DNA of 19,240 bases from positions 1-19,240 of the forward strand of contig VGAV01000007.1 of the NCBI GenBank assembly GCA_016870695.1, given 5' to 3'. The stretch's first letter is position 1. Each line of letters opens with the position of its first letter. Shown piece by piece: positions 1-6,954 of this stretch. A program made the translations under genes and the position numbers. Below the pieces are notes generated by a model that did not search any database, was not told the origin of the DNA, and saw nothing but the letters and a program-made list of their open reading frames with translations. The stretch comes from Actinomycetota bacterium. Its GTDB lineage: Bacteria > Actinomycetota > Actinomycetes > Actinomycetales > Microbacteriaceae.

Positions 1-123
1 ACGGGACCGTCCCTGGTCGTGGCGACCCGCGCCGAGCCGGGGGACGGCGCCACCGGGGCTCCCCCGCCGGTGACGCGGCGCGAATACCGTCGCACGATCA
101 CCGCGAACGGGAGGCGTCGCTGA
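1..123 (+). CDS. C-terminal end of an unidentified protein (5' end outside window)
   Basis: An open frame enters from the left edge and ends at TGA 121-123, giving the last 40 residues of a protein. The tail is rich in Pro, Gly and Arg, includes PPPVTRREYRR and ends NGRRR. Codon choice is strongly GC-ending, as expected for a real gene here. Its stop overlaps the next start (TGATG), so it is probably cotranscribed and translationally coupled with tatB. In several actinobacteria tatB lies downstream of an extracytoplasmic sigma factor, its anti-sigma factor and an HtrA-like protease. This tail does not look like a PDZ domain, so I do not assign it to the protease. No function is called. Confidence 0.6.
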   Translation, partial: TGPSLVVATRAEPGDGATGAPPPVTRREYRRTITANGRRR

Positions 124-542
124 TGTTCGACATGGGATGGGACAAGCTGCTGCTGGTCGCGATGCTCGTGGGACTCGTCGCGGGTCCCGAGCGGCTCATG
201 AGCTGGAGCCGCTCGGCGGTGCAGTTCCTCGGCCGCGCGCGGGAGGCCTACCGCGCCGGCAAGGCGCAGGTGGTGGGGGAGCTCGACCAGTTCGCGCCCG
301 ATTGGCGGTCGTACGACCCGCGCCGGATGGACCCTCGGCGCATCATCCGGGACGCGCTCGAGGGCGGCGAGCCGGCACCGCCCGTCGCCGCGGAGCCGGC
401 CGAAGCTCCGGCCGCACCGACGATCGGGGTCCGCCTGGACCCGCTCGGGGAGCGTCCGCCGGCCCGCGCGCGGACGGAGCAGCCGCCGATCGCCGACGCG
501 TCGACGGGGGAACACGCCGAAAGGGTGAACCGCCACGCCTGA
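123..542 (+). CDS. tatB: Sec-independent (twin-arginine) translocase subunit TatB
   Basis: A 139-residue protein with the TatA/TatB plan: a short N-terminal membrane helix (about residues 8-22), the GPERL hinge (residues 21-25), an amphipathic helix (about 28-55) and a disordered acidic, proline-rich tail. The segment DPRRMDPRRIIRDAL at about 65-79 matches the conserved tail of TatB in Microbacteriaceae. TatB forms the receptor with TatC for folded substrates carrying twin-arginine signals at the cytoplasmic membrane. The glutamate usual at position 8 in well-studied TatB proteins is not visible; Asp7-Lys8 stand there, and the proline that normally follows GPERL is Met. The ATG overlaps the preceding stop. 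The last 200 bases are antisense to the galK reading frame. TatA cannot be fully excluded, but the tail favours TatB. Confidence 0.8.
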   Translation: MFDMGWDKLLLVAMLVGLVAGPERLMSWSRSAVQFLGRAREAYRAGKAQVVGELDQFAPDWRSYDPRRMDPRRIIRDALEGGEPAPPVAAEPAEAPAAPTIGVRLDPLGERPPARARTEQPPIADASTGEHAERVNRHA

Positions 543-1818
543 GCAGGTGAAGCCCGAGGCGAAAACCGCCCCGACGGCCTGGTCCGCCGCCGACAACGCG
601 CCGGCCGAGCCGAGGCGAGGCCCCCGACACCGAGCCCGGACCGGTGGGGCGGCCTCCGACGTCGCGGCGCGCGCCCTCCGACGGCGTGACCGTGAAGATG
701 TTCGGACGGCGGAACCCGGCTGCCGCGAACGCGGCGAGGACGGCCTCGGTGGCCGCCGGGACGAGCTCGCTGTCGAGAAGCGCGATGGCGGCGCCGCCGA
801 ACCCGCCGCCGGTCATCCGGGCGCCGAGCGCGCCGGAGGACAGTGCCGTCTCGACGGCGAGGTCGAGCTCGGGCACCGAGATCTCGAAGTCGTCGCGCAT
901 CGACACGTGCGACGCCGTGAGGAGGTCGCCGATCGCCCGGGGCCCGTCCGCGTCGAGGGCGGCGACGGTGTCGAGCACGCGCTGATTCTCGGTGACGATG
1001 TGCCGGACGCGCCGGAAGGTCACGTCGTCGAGGATCTCCGCCGCACGGGGCAGGTCGTCGACGCCGAGGTCGCGCAGCGCGGCGACGTCGAAGGCGGCGG
1101 CCCCCTTCTCGCACGACGCCCGGCGCTCGCGGTACCCGCCCGAGGAATGCGCGTGCTCGACGAGCGTGTCGATCACCAGGATCTGAAGCCCGGCCTCGGC
1201 GAAGCCGAGGGCGACGGGCCGGGTCGCGAGCGTGCGGCAGTCGAGGAAGGTGGCCGCGTCGGCGACGCCGAGCATGGATGCCATCTGGTCCATGATCCCC
1301 GTCGGTGCCCCGACCGCGTCGTTCTCGGCGATGCGGCCGACCCGGGCGAGGGCCACCTTGTCGCGTCCGGCGTCCCACAGGTCGTTCAGCGCCGACGCGA
1401 CGGCGCCCTCGATCGCCGCGGAGGACGACAGCCCGGCGCCGACGGGCACCTCCGAGGCCACGGCGATGTCGAGGCCGCGAGGGGTGGCATCCGGAGCCTC
1501 GGCGCGCAGCGCCCACGCCACGCCGAGCGGATAACCCGCCCAGTCCAGCCCGCCCGCGGCGATCCGCGCGTCGAGGTCGGCGAGCGACACGTCGACGCCG
1601 GTCGACGAGAAGGTCGACCGGACGCGGATCAGGTCGTCGTCGCGCAGCGCCACGGCGGCGGCCGTTCGCTGGGCGATCGCGAAGGGGAGGACGAAGCCCT
1701 CGTTGTAGTCGGTGTGCTCCCCGATGAGGTTGGCCCGTCCGGGGGCGGACCAGACCCCCGCCGGCGGGGCGTCGGTCAGGCTGGCGAGCAGGGCACGGGC
1801 GTCGTCGACGGCGGTCAT
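343..1818 (-). CDS. galK: Galactokinase with an unusual C-terminal run-on
   Basis: GalK phosphorylates alpha-D-galactose at C1 with ATP, the first committed step of the Leloir pathway, in the cytoplasm. The GHMP-kinase signatures are all present: GRANLIGEHTDYN at residues 27-39, the ATP loop PVGAGLSSSAA at 125-135 and MTGGGFGG at 335-342. The ATG at 1818 overlaps the galT stop (ATGA), so the two are translationally coupled. The recognisable kinase ends near residue 386 (about position 661), close to the usual family length of about 390. The frame then continues for about 105 codons of low-complexity Arg/Gly/Pro sequence before a stop at 343, crossing the 3' end of convergent tatB. I see no stop in any minus-strand frame for more than 100 nt past the expected end, so a simple single-base indel does not explain it. 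A lost stop codon is the simplest reading. The kinase itself should be functional. Confidence 0.88.
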   Translation of the reverse strand: MTAVDDARALLASLTDAPPAGVWSAPGRANLIGEHTDYNEGFVLPFAIAQRTAAAVALRDDDLIRVRSTFSSTGVDVSLADLDARIAAGGLDWAGYPLGVAWALRAEAPDATPRGLDIAVASEVPVGAGLSSSAAIEGAVASALNDLWDAGRDKVALARVGRIAENDAVGAPTGIMDQMASMLGVADAATFLDCRTLATRPVALGFAEAGLQILVIDTLVEHAHSSGGYRERRASCEKGAAAFDVAALRDLGVDDLPRAAEILDDVTFRRVRHIVTENQRVLDTVAALDADGPRAIGDLLTASHVSMRDDFEISVPELDLAVETALSSGALGARMTGGGFGGAAIALLDSELVPAATEAVLAAFAAAGFRRPNIFTVTPSEGARRDVGGRPTGPGSVSGASPRLGRRVVGGGPGRRGGFRLGLHLLRRGGSPFRRVPPSTRRRSAAAPSARGPADAPRAGPGGPRSSVRPELRPAPRRRAVPARRPRARPG

Positions 1819-2990
1819 GCCGTCACCTCCGGAACGGTGTCGAGGGCGGCGCGCAGGCGCTCGGCCTGCGACTCGGGGGTGACGTCGCCGATCCAGGCGC
1901 CCATGGCGGCCTCGGATCCGGCGAGGTACTTCAGCTTGTCGGCGGCGCGACGGGGCGAGGTGATCTGCAGGCTGAGGCGGACGGTGTCGCGGGCGCGGTC
2001 CACCGGAGCCTGATGCCACGCGGCGATGTACGGGGTCGGGGTCTCGTACAGCGCGTCGATGCCGCGCAGCAGTCGCAGGTAGAAGGGCGCGAGCTCGTCG
2101 CGTTCGGCATCCGTCGTCTCCGCCAGGTCCGCCACGTGGCGGTGGGGGAGGACGTGAACCTCGATCGGCCACCGGGCGGCGAAGGGGACGAAGGCCGTCC
2201 AGTGCTCGCCGCGCAGCACGACGCGCTCCCCGGCACTCTCGACGTCGAGGATGCGCGCGAACAGGTCGTCGGACGTGCGCGAGAGCATGTCGAGCAGACG
2301 GTGGGTGCGGGGGGTGACGTACGGGTAGGCGTAGATCTGGCCGTGGGGGTGGGGCAGCGTGACGCCGATCTCCTGGCCGCGGTTCTCGAACGGGAAGACC
2401 TGCCGGATGCCGGGGAGGGCCGAGAGCGCCGCGGTGCGATCGGCCCAGGCCTCGATGACGGTGCGGGCGCGGGTCCGGGTGAGGGAGCCGAACGACCCCT
2501 CGTGCGCCGGGCTGAAGCACACGACCTCGCAGCGTCCGACCGAGGTGCGGGTGCGACCGAGGCCGAGGTGCTCGAGGTCGTCCGCGCTGCGCGGCGGATC
2601 GACGGCCGCGGGCGCGTCGGCGGTGGCGGCATCCAGGGCCGGTCCGAACGACGGCGACTTGTTCTCGAAGACGGCGACGTCGTAGAGCGAGGGGATCTCG
2701 GACGGGTTCGTCGGCGTCTGCGGCGACAGCGGATCGAGGTGCGCCGGCGGCAGGAAGGCGCGGTTCTGACGATTGGATGCCACGGTGATCCAGTCGCCGG
2801 TCAGCACGTCCTGCCGCATGGTCGCGGTCGCCGGGCGCGGGTCGAGGGTGCGGGCGTCGACGGCGCGCTCGGCGCCGAGCGCGGTGCCCGGGTCGTCGAA
2901 GTAGAGCAGCTCGCGGCCGTCGGCGAGGCGGGTCGAGCGCTTGACGACACCGTTGCCGAGGGTCACGGCGGGGGAGGTCTCCGTGTTCAC
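1815..2990 (-). CDS. galT: Galactose-1-phosphate uridylyltransferase
   Basis: GalT exchanges UMP between UDP-glucose and galactose-1-phosphate, giving UDP-galactose and glucose-1-phosphate (Leloir pathway). The 391-residue product carries the HIT-superfamily catalytic motif HPHGQIYAYPY, with His214-Pro-His216; the second His carries the covalent uridylyl group in characterised enzymes. The segment ENRGQEIGVTLPHPHGQ is typical of the family. The start is GTG at 2990. It lies 6 nt downstream of a good -10 box and lacks a Shine-Dalgarno, so the mRNA is probably leaderless. galT is the first gene of a two-gene operon with galK (4-nt overlap). No galE or galactose mutarotase gene is in the window. 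A divergently encoded LacI regulator and two operator-like sites control the promoter region. Confidence 0.93.
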   Translation of the reverse strand: MNTETSPAVTLGNGVVKRSTRLADGRELLYFDDPGTALGAERAVDARTLDPRPATATMRQDVLTGDWITVASNRQNRAFLPPAHLDPLSPQTPTNPSEIPSLYDVAVFENKSPSFGPALDAATADAPAAVDPPRSADDLEHLGLGRTRTSVGRCEVVCFSPAHEGSFGSLTRTRARTVIEAWADRTAALSALPGIRQVFPFENRGQEIGVTLPHPHGQIYAYPYVTPRTHRLLDMLSRTSDDLFARILDVESAGERVVLRGEHWTAFVPFAARWPIEVHVLPHRHVADLAETTDAERDELAPFYLRLLRGIDALYETPTPYIAAWHQAPVDRARDTVRLSLQITSPRRAADKLKYLAGSEAAMGAWIGDVTPESQAERLRAALDTVPEVTA

Positions 2991-2998
2991 GATAACAC
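2983..2998. promoter_or_regulatory. LacI-type operator overlapping the galT start
   Basis: GTGTTCACGATAACAC, with perfect 5-bp outer arms GTGTT/AACAC around a 6-bp centre. It covers the galT start codon and the last bases of the -10 box, so a bound repressor would block initiation. The size and layout fit LacI/GalR-family sites. The likely ligand is the adjacent divergent LacI protein (inference). Confidence 0.65.
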
Positions 2999-3025
2999 GC
3001 TACATCTCGGGCGTGCTATCGTCAA
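2997..3025 (-). promoter_or_regulatory. galT-galK promoter, probably leaderless
   Basis: On the minus strand there is a -35 TTGACG (3025-3020), a 17-nt spacer and a -10 TAGCGT (3002-2997). The galT GTG begins 6 nt after the -10, so transcription should start at or next to the first base of the start codon. Both elements are touched by LacI-type operators. Confidence 0.7.
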
Positions 3026-3028
3026 CAT
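3013..3028. promoter_or_regulatory. Second LacI-type operator, over the galT -35
   Basis: GTGCTATCGTCAACAT, centred 30 bp from the first operator, or about three helical turns. One half (GTCAACAT) is identical to the half-site of the palindromes around the second LacI gene at 13830-15002. The other half resembles the galT operator at 2983. It overlaps the galT -35 and ends directly before the Shine-Dalgarno of the divergent lacI, which suggests autoregulation as well. Confidence 0.62.
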
Positions 3029-3043
3029 GGAGGTGGTGGTGGG

Positions 3044-4006
3044 ATGGTGTCGATGGCCGATGTGGCCCGCAGGGCGGGTGTCTCGGCGCAGACCGTCTCC
3101 CGCGTGGCGAACGGCAGCCCCCGCGTCGACCCGGGCACGCGCCTCCGTGTGGAGAAGGCCATGGGCGACCTCGGCTACCGCATGCACCGCGCCGCTCGCG
3201 CGCTGCGCACCGGCCAGACCTCCACGATCGGCCTCGTCGTCTCGACCCTCGCCTCCGTCGGGAACTCGCGCATGCTGCAGGCGATCTCCGAGGCGGCCGC
3301 GGCCCGCGACTACGCCCTCGCCGTGGTGACCGTCGGGGAGAGAGGCATCCGCGACGCCTTCGCCCGCCTGCGCTCGCAGGGAGTGGACGGGGCCGTCGTG
3401 CTCAACGAGGCGACGGAGCTCGCCCGCGACGTCGACCCGCCCGCCGACCTCCACCTCGTGGTCGTCGACTCGCCGGCCGATGCGCGGTACTCCATCGTGC
3501 AGACGGACCACGCCGGCGGAGCGCGGGCGGCCGTCGCCCATCTGCTGTCCCTCGGACACGACACCGTGCACCACCTCGCCGGACCGGTGGGATCGTTCGC
3601 CGCGGCCGAGCGCGAGCGCGGATGGCGGGGGGCGCTGGCGGACGCCGGGGCGGCGGTGCCCGATCCCGTGCGCGGCGATTGGACGTCGGCATCCGGATAC
3701 GCCGCCGTCGACGCCCTCGGCCGGGCCACCGCGCTCTTCGTCGCGAACGACCAGATGGCGCTCGGCGTCCTCCGGGCGCTCACCGACGGCGGTCGACGCG
3801 TGCCCGAGGACGTCGCCGTCGTCGGCTTCGACGACATCGTGGATGCCGCTCAGTACCGACCGCCGCTCACGACGGTGCGCCAGGACTTCGACGAGCTGGG
3901 CGGCCGTGCCGTCGCCGCCCTCGTCGCGGCGATCGAGGGGGGTGCGCCCGTCGCCGAGTCGGTGCCGACCTCGCTCGTCGTGCGCGCGAGCAGCGGGAGC
4001 CGCTGA
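3044..4006 (+). CDS. LacI-family transcriptional regulator (probable galactose repressor)
   Basis: A 320-residue protein. The N-terminal LacI helix-turn-helix is at residues 4-25 (MADVARRAGVSAQTVSRVAN), followed by a hinge helix with the central Leu (AARALRTG, about 48-55) and a periplasmic-binding-protein-like effector domain ending PTSLVVRASSGSR. The family binds palindromic operators as dimers and releases DNA on binding a sugar. The start ATG 3044 has GGAGG at 3029-3033 with a 10-nt spacer; the in-frame ATG at 3053 is the alternative. It is divergent from galT-galK and the shared region holds two operators, so galactose or a galactoside is the likely inducer (inference). It is clearly paralogous to the LacI protein at 13893, sharing the recognition-helix core QTVSRVANG and the C-terminal PTSLVVRASSG. 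Confidence 0.9.
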   Translation: MVSMADVARRAGVSAQTVSRVANGSPRVDPGTRLRVEKAMGDLGYRMHRAARALRTGQTSTIGLVVSTLASVGNSRMLQAISEAAAARDYALAVVTVGERGIRDAFARLRSQGVDGAVVLNEATELARDVDPPADLHLVVVDSPADARYSIVQTDHAGGARAAVAHLLSLGHDTVHHLAGPVGSFAAAERERGWRGALADAGAAVPDPVRGDWTSASGYAAVDALGRATALFVANDQMALGVLRALTDGGRRVPEDVAVVGFDDIVDAAQYRPPLTTVRQDFDELGGRAVAALVAAIEGGAPVAESVPTSLVVRASSGSR

Positions 4007-4076
4007 CCGCCCGTCTCTCTCGGCGGCATCCCTTCTTCGCACCGTCCGCGGCGGGATCTGTGATTCTGCGTGGGGC

Positions 4077-4658
4077 TCAGCCCTCGTGCCAGCCGCGGTC
4101 GAGGATGCGGAAGCCGGCCTCGATCGTGGCCGCGGCGTCGTCGTACTCGAACGCCAGGATCTGCAGCTGCAGGACCATGCGCGCGTAGACCCGGATCTCA
4201 ACGTCGGGTTCCGCGTGGCCGGTCGTCTCCGCGATGGCATCGGCGAGGGCGTCCTCGTGGCGCAGCCACATGCGGCCGGCGTATTCCCGCAGGGCGGGGG
4301 TCGAGTCGATGAGCTGCATGAAGAGGCGCCGGTGCTCGCCGTCCGGGTCGAAGGCGAGGCCGATGAGCTCGCGACGGTAGAGGTCGCGCAGCGCCTGCGA
4401 CACCGAGGTCCCGGGTGCGCGATCGCGCACCGCGTCGACGAGCAGGTCGCGCTGGGCGTCGTCCTCGTCGAAGACCAGCGCCTCCTTCTGAGGGAAGTGG
4501 GCGAACACGGTGGTGGGGGAGACGTCGGCGGCATCCGCGACCTCTCGGATGCTCACCTCGTCGAACCCGCGCTCGAGGAAGAGCGCTGTCGCCGCGTCCG
4601 AGATCGCCTTCCGCGTCGCGGCCTTCTTGCGCTCCCGACGCCCGATCGTCTCGCTCAT
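4077..4658 (-). CDS. TetR-family transcriptional regulator of the adjacent MFS exporter
   Basis: A 193-residue product when read from ATG 4658. TetR N-terminal domain: helix 1 around ATRKAISDAATALFLERGFD, then the HTH EVSIREVADAADVSPTTVFAHFPQKEAL (about 34-61), followed by a helical ligand-binding domain with an acidic, aromatic C-terminus. In-frame starts at 4667 and 4703 exist. I prefer 4658 because TAAGAT, a good -10, lies exactly 7 nt upstream of it and no Shine-Dalgarno is visible, which fits a leaderless mRNA. The gene is divergent from an MFS drug-transporter gene. TetR proteins placed this way usually repress the exporter and themselves until a toxic ligand binds. The ligand is unknown. 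The 3' end faces the lacI at 3044-4006 across about 70 bp with no convincing terminator. Confidence 0.85.
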   Translation of the reverse strand: MSETIGRRERKKAATRKAISDAATALFLERGFDEVSIREVADAADVSPTTVFAHFPQKEALVFDEDDAQRDLLVDAVRDRAPGTSVSQALRDLYRRELIGLAFDPDGEHRRLFMQLIDSTPALREYAGRMWLRHEDALADAIAETTGHAEPDVEIRVYARMVLQLQILAFEYDDAAATIEAGFRILDRGWHEG

Positions 4659-4665
4659 GCCGACC

Positions 4666-4671
4666 ATCTTA
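4666..4671 (-). promoter_or_regulatory. -10 box of the TetR gene (leaderless start)
   Basis: TAAGAT on the minus strand, 7 nt before ATG 4658. The -35 is weak (AAGACA at 18-nt spacing, if used). The position implies that transcription starts at the A of the start codon. Confidence 0.5.
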
Positions 4672-4693
4672 CCGGTGCCATGCCGGAACTGTC

Positions 4694-4721
4694 TTGACGC
4701 CAAAATTGGTACGACTACAGT
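4694..4721 (+). promoter_or_regulatory. Promoter of the MFS exporter gene (leaderless start)
   Basis: -35 TTGACG (4694-4699), 16-nt spacer, -10 TACAGT (4716-4721), then 6 nt to the ATG at 4728. No Shine-Dalgarno fits, so the mRNA is probably leaderless. The bases between and around the boxes are AT-richer than the surroundings and probably hold the TetR operator. A possible core is ACTACAGT, with 3-bp arms, but I cannot define a clean palindrome. Confidence 0.62.
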
Positions 4722-4727
4722 TACGGT

Positions 4728-6038
4728 ATGACTTCAGAAACCATCCCTCCTCTGGCGGCGGTGAACGGACGCCGCGCCTGGATCATGCTCGTCGTCATCA
4801 CGACGCTCACGACGGCGGGCATGACCGTCGTCCTCCCGGTGCTCCCCTTCGTCGTCCTCCGCTACGTCTCGAACCCCGCCGACCTGGCCGTGTGGGTCGG
4901 CATCCTCGAGACGGTGAACGCCCTGTGCGCCTTCCTGGTGGCCCCCTTCCTCGGACGTCTCTCGGACCGCTTCGGCCGACGGCCGGTCATCATCGTGGCG
5001 GGCTTCGGCGCGGCCGTCGGGTTCGTCCTCTTCGGGCTCGGCGGCGCCCTCTGGGTGCTGCTCCTCGGTCGTGTCGTGCAGGGCGTGACGGCCGGCGACC
5101 TGCCCGCGCTCTTCGCCTACCTCGCCGACATCACCCCGCCCGAGAAGCGTGCGCGACGGTTCGGCGTCCTGGGCGCGACCGCGGGCATCGGCACGATGGT
5201 CGGTCCCGCCCTCGGCGGGACGCTCGCCGCGATCGACCTCGACCTGCCGGTCTTCGTGACGGCGGCGCTGGCGGCGACGGTGGCGGTCCTGAGCATCTTC
5301 CTCCTCCCCGAGAGCCTCGCGCCGGGGAAGCGCATCGCGTCCCTGGACCTCCGCCAGGTGCACCCCTTCGCCGTCTTCCGCGGCGTGTTGCGCCGCCCCG
5401 AGCTGCGCGCGCTCATGCTCGGACTCGTGCTCGTCGGCCTGCCTTTCGGCTTCTTCGTCAACAACTTCAGCGTCCTGGGGCTGGACGCCATCGGCGCCAC
5501 CCCGACGGCCATCGGCCTGCTGACCGCGTGCGTCGGAGTGATCGACATCGTCATCCAGGGCGCGCTGCTCGGCCTTCTGCTGCCCCGGATCGGGGAGCGC
5601 GGAGTGGTGGTCGGCGGCATCGTCACGCAGGCCGTCGGTCTCGTCGCCCTGGCCGCGGTCGCCTCCGTGCTGGCGGAGCCGTGGCTCTTCGCCGTCGGGG
5701 CGTTGACGCTCGCCGCGGGTCAGGGGGCGGCCACCGCGACGATGGACGGACTGCTGTCCAACGCCGTCGGAGACGACGAGCAGGGGTGGATCGCCGGGGC
5801 CGCGCAGTCGGTCAACGCCGCGGTGGGCGCCGTGGCCCCGCTGCTGGCGGGGCTGCTCTACGCCCACATCGCCCACGCGTCGCCGTACGTGCTCGGGGCG
5901 GTGCTCATGCTCGCCGCGGCCGTGGTCATCGGGCGGGCGCGCTTCGCGAGTCCGTCGCGGCCCGGAGCGTCGGCGGAATCGGAGGACGGCCGCGGAGTCG
6001 GACGAGATGCTGAAGTGCGTCCGACTCTGCAGCCGTGA
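4728..6038 (+). CDS. MFS multidrug efflux transporter (DHA1 / TetA-like)
   Basis: A 436-residue polytopic membrane protein with about 12 hydrophobic segments. It has MFS motif A in the cytoplasmic loop 2-3 (GRLSDRFGRRP, residues 76-86) and an antiporter-type motif C in the fifth segment (GVLGATAGIGTMVGPALGG). Motif C is characteristic of drug:proton antiporters, so export of a hydrophobic drug or metabolite driven by the proton gradient is likely; the substrate cannot be read from sequence. The last ~25 residues are hydrophilic and acidic (cytoplasmic tail). The gene is divergent from the TetR gene with 69 bp between start codons. The end of the gene and the bases after it contain two imperfect direct copies of CCGAYTCTGC (near 6021 and 6041). 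Confidence 0.9.
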   Translation: MTSETIPPLAAVNGRRAWIMLVVITTLTTAGMTVVLPVLPFVVLRYVSNPADLAVWVGILETVNALCAFLVAPFLGRLSDRFGRRPVIIVAGFGAAVGFVLFGLGGALWVLLLGRVVQGVTAGDLPALFAYLADITPPEKRARRFGVLGATAGIGTMVGPALGGTLAAIDLDLPVFVTAALAATVAVLSIFLLPESLAPGKRIASLDLRQVHPFAVFRGVLRRPELRALMLGLVLVGLPFGFFVNNFSVLGLDAIGATPTAIGLLTACVGVIDIVIQGALLGLLLPRIGERGVVVGGIVTQAVGLVALAAVASVLAEPWLFAVGALTLAAGQGAATATMDGLLSNAVGDDEQGWIAGAAQSVNAAVGAVAPLLAGLLYAHIAHASPYVLGAVLMLAAAVVIGRARFASPSRPGASAESEDGRGVGRDAEVRPTLQP

Positions 6039-6064
6039 TCCGATTCTGCGCACGGTGCGACCTA

Positions 6065-6084
6065 AAGTAAGGCTCTTGTTACTT
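6065..6084. repeat. Palindrome in an AT-richer patch
   Basis: AAGTAAGGCTCTTGTTACTT has 6-bp perfect arms (AAGTAA/TTACTT) around 8 nt. It lies in the lowest-GC stretch of the window (about 6060-6110), between the exporter gene and the Fic remnant. It could be an operator, a relic of an element end, or chance. Nothing else in the patch supports one choice. Confidence 0.4.
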
Positions 6085-6102
6085 CAGTTTGGGCATTGCG
6101 AA

Positions 6103-6315
6103 GTTCATCAACGTCCCGTCATGACCGCCGCGGACATGGAACGGCGAGCAGGATCCACCATGCCCGCTGCCTACTCGGCCATCGATCACCTCACGCAGGC
6201 CGGATTCATCAGGGAGATCACGGGACGCAAACGCGATCGTGTCTGGGTCGCATCGGAACTGCTGGCCGAGCTCGATGACCTCGACCGGCGCATCCAGGTC
6301 GCGATGACGGCCTGA
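6103..6315 (+). pseudogene. C-terminal remnant of a Fic-family protein
   Basis: The last 70 residues of the open frame resemble the C-terminal winged-helix segment that follows the Fic domain in many actinobacterial Fic/DOC proteins. They run from a HxRPVMTAAD segment through YSAIDHLTQAGFIREITGRK to DRVWVASELLAELDDLDRRI. No HPFxxGNGR catalytic motif exists upstream in any frame, and the sequence before it is AT-richer and unlike Fic, so the gene is truncated at the 5' end. A 64-codon product could still be made from ATG 6121, but no Shine-Dalgarno supports it. It sits between the exporter gene and a convergent cupin gene, which suggests an old deletion or insertion junction at about 6060-6100. 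An independent small winged-helix protein is the alternative. Confidence 0.6.
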
Positions 6316-6418
6316 CGTCTTCGCTACGGCCGGTGCGGCACGCTGGCCGCCGGCTACAGCGACCGCAATCGCGTCAAGCGCCACCACGTGAGATCGCGAG
6401 TCCGCGGCGAAGCCGCCG

Positions 6419-6859
6419 TCAGTTCTCCTCGTTCCAGGGCATCGGCCGCTCGGGGTCGCGGGAGGCGTCGTCGGGCACGGGCGAGAGCGCCTCGCCGCCC
6501 GCGCGGATGCAGAGCCACCGCAGCTCGCTGTCGCCGCCCGGGGTCGCGCGCCAGGTGCGCCAGACGTTCTGTCCGACCCGCACGACGCTGCCGGGACCGA
6601 CGTCGACCACGTCGTCGTCAAGACCCATCTGTCCGCGCCCCTCCAGGAAGACGTACAGTTCCTCGACCCGGGTGTGCGTGTGCCAATAGCCGGCCTCTTC
6701 GCCGGGCAGGAGGGCGTTCGCCGTCATCCCGATGAACCGCATGGTCAGCTCCTGATCGACGACGCGCCGCCCATCGCGGGAGCGCGCCGGGGCGAAACCC
6801 CCGAAGTGGTCGCGCCAGTCGCCCAGTCCGCCGATCTCGGTGATCTCGTAGTCGCTCAT
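6419..6859 (-). CDS. Small single-domain cupin protein
   Basis: A 146-residue protein from ATG 6859. Cupin motif 1 is clear: WHTHTRVEELYVFLEGRG has the His-x-His...Glu...Gly pattern that binds a metal. Motif 2 (VGPGSVVRVGQNVWRTW) keeps the PGS turn but lacks the usual His, so the metal site has at most three standard ligands. Members of this class act as sugar or small-molecule isomerases, dioxygenases or sensors; I cannot assign a substrate. A GTG at 6898 would lengthen it, but the ATG is better placed because it overlaps the stop of a short upstream ORF (ATGA) and follows GCGGGAA. A small hairpin GCGGC-GAA-GCCGC lies just past the stop at 6404-6416. Confidence 0.82.
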   Translation of the reverse strand: MSDYEITEIGGLGDWRDHFGGFAPARSRDGRRVVDQELTMRFIGMTANALLPGEEAGYWHTHTRVEELYVFLEGRGQMGLDDDVVDVGPGSVVRVGQNVWRTWRATPGGDSELRWLCIRAGGEALSPVPDDASRDPERPMPWNEEN

Positions 6860-6954
6860 CGGTTCCCGCTTTCGGTCGTCGGAGTCGACGGCTGCCACTC
6901 GTCGCTCTCACGCTCCCACACGGAGGGAGAAATCGACCGGATCCACGCAGCCAT
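6856..6954 (-). CDS. Possible 32-residue peptide coupled to the cupin gene
   Basis: A short ORF starting ATG 6954 with a perfect GGAGG (6966-6962) 7 nt upstream. Its TGA (6858-6856) overlaps the cupin ATG. The peptide begins MAAWIRSISPSVW, contains four Trp, is charged in the middle (ERESDEW) and ends ESGNR. Another in-frame ATG at 6960 is too close to the Shine-Dalgarno. Third-position GC is lower than in neighbouring genes (about three quarters), which weakens the case for a conserved protein. The ideal ribosome site and the coupling suggest it is at least translated, perhaps as a leader that sets cupin expression. No homology is recognised. Confidence 0.45.
   Translation of the reverse strand: MAAWIRSISPSVWERESDEWQPSTPTTESGNR

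Noticed and set aside
558..570. Small hairpin GGCG-AAAAC-CGCC after tatB as a bidirectional terminator
   Set aside because: A 4-bp stem is not convincing, and the galK frame reads straight through it.
547..3329. Long plus-strand open frames across the galK/galT region
   Set aside because: They are shadows of galK and galT in high-GC sequence: arginine- and glycine-rich, with no recognisable motif, and antisense to two clearly conserved genes.
4007..4076. Terminator between the convergent lacI and TetR genes
   Set aside because: Only a 5-bp ATCCC/GGGAT pairing with a long loop is visible, which is too weak to call.
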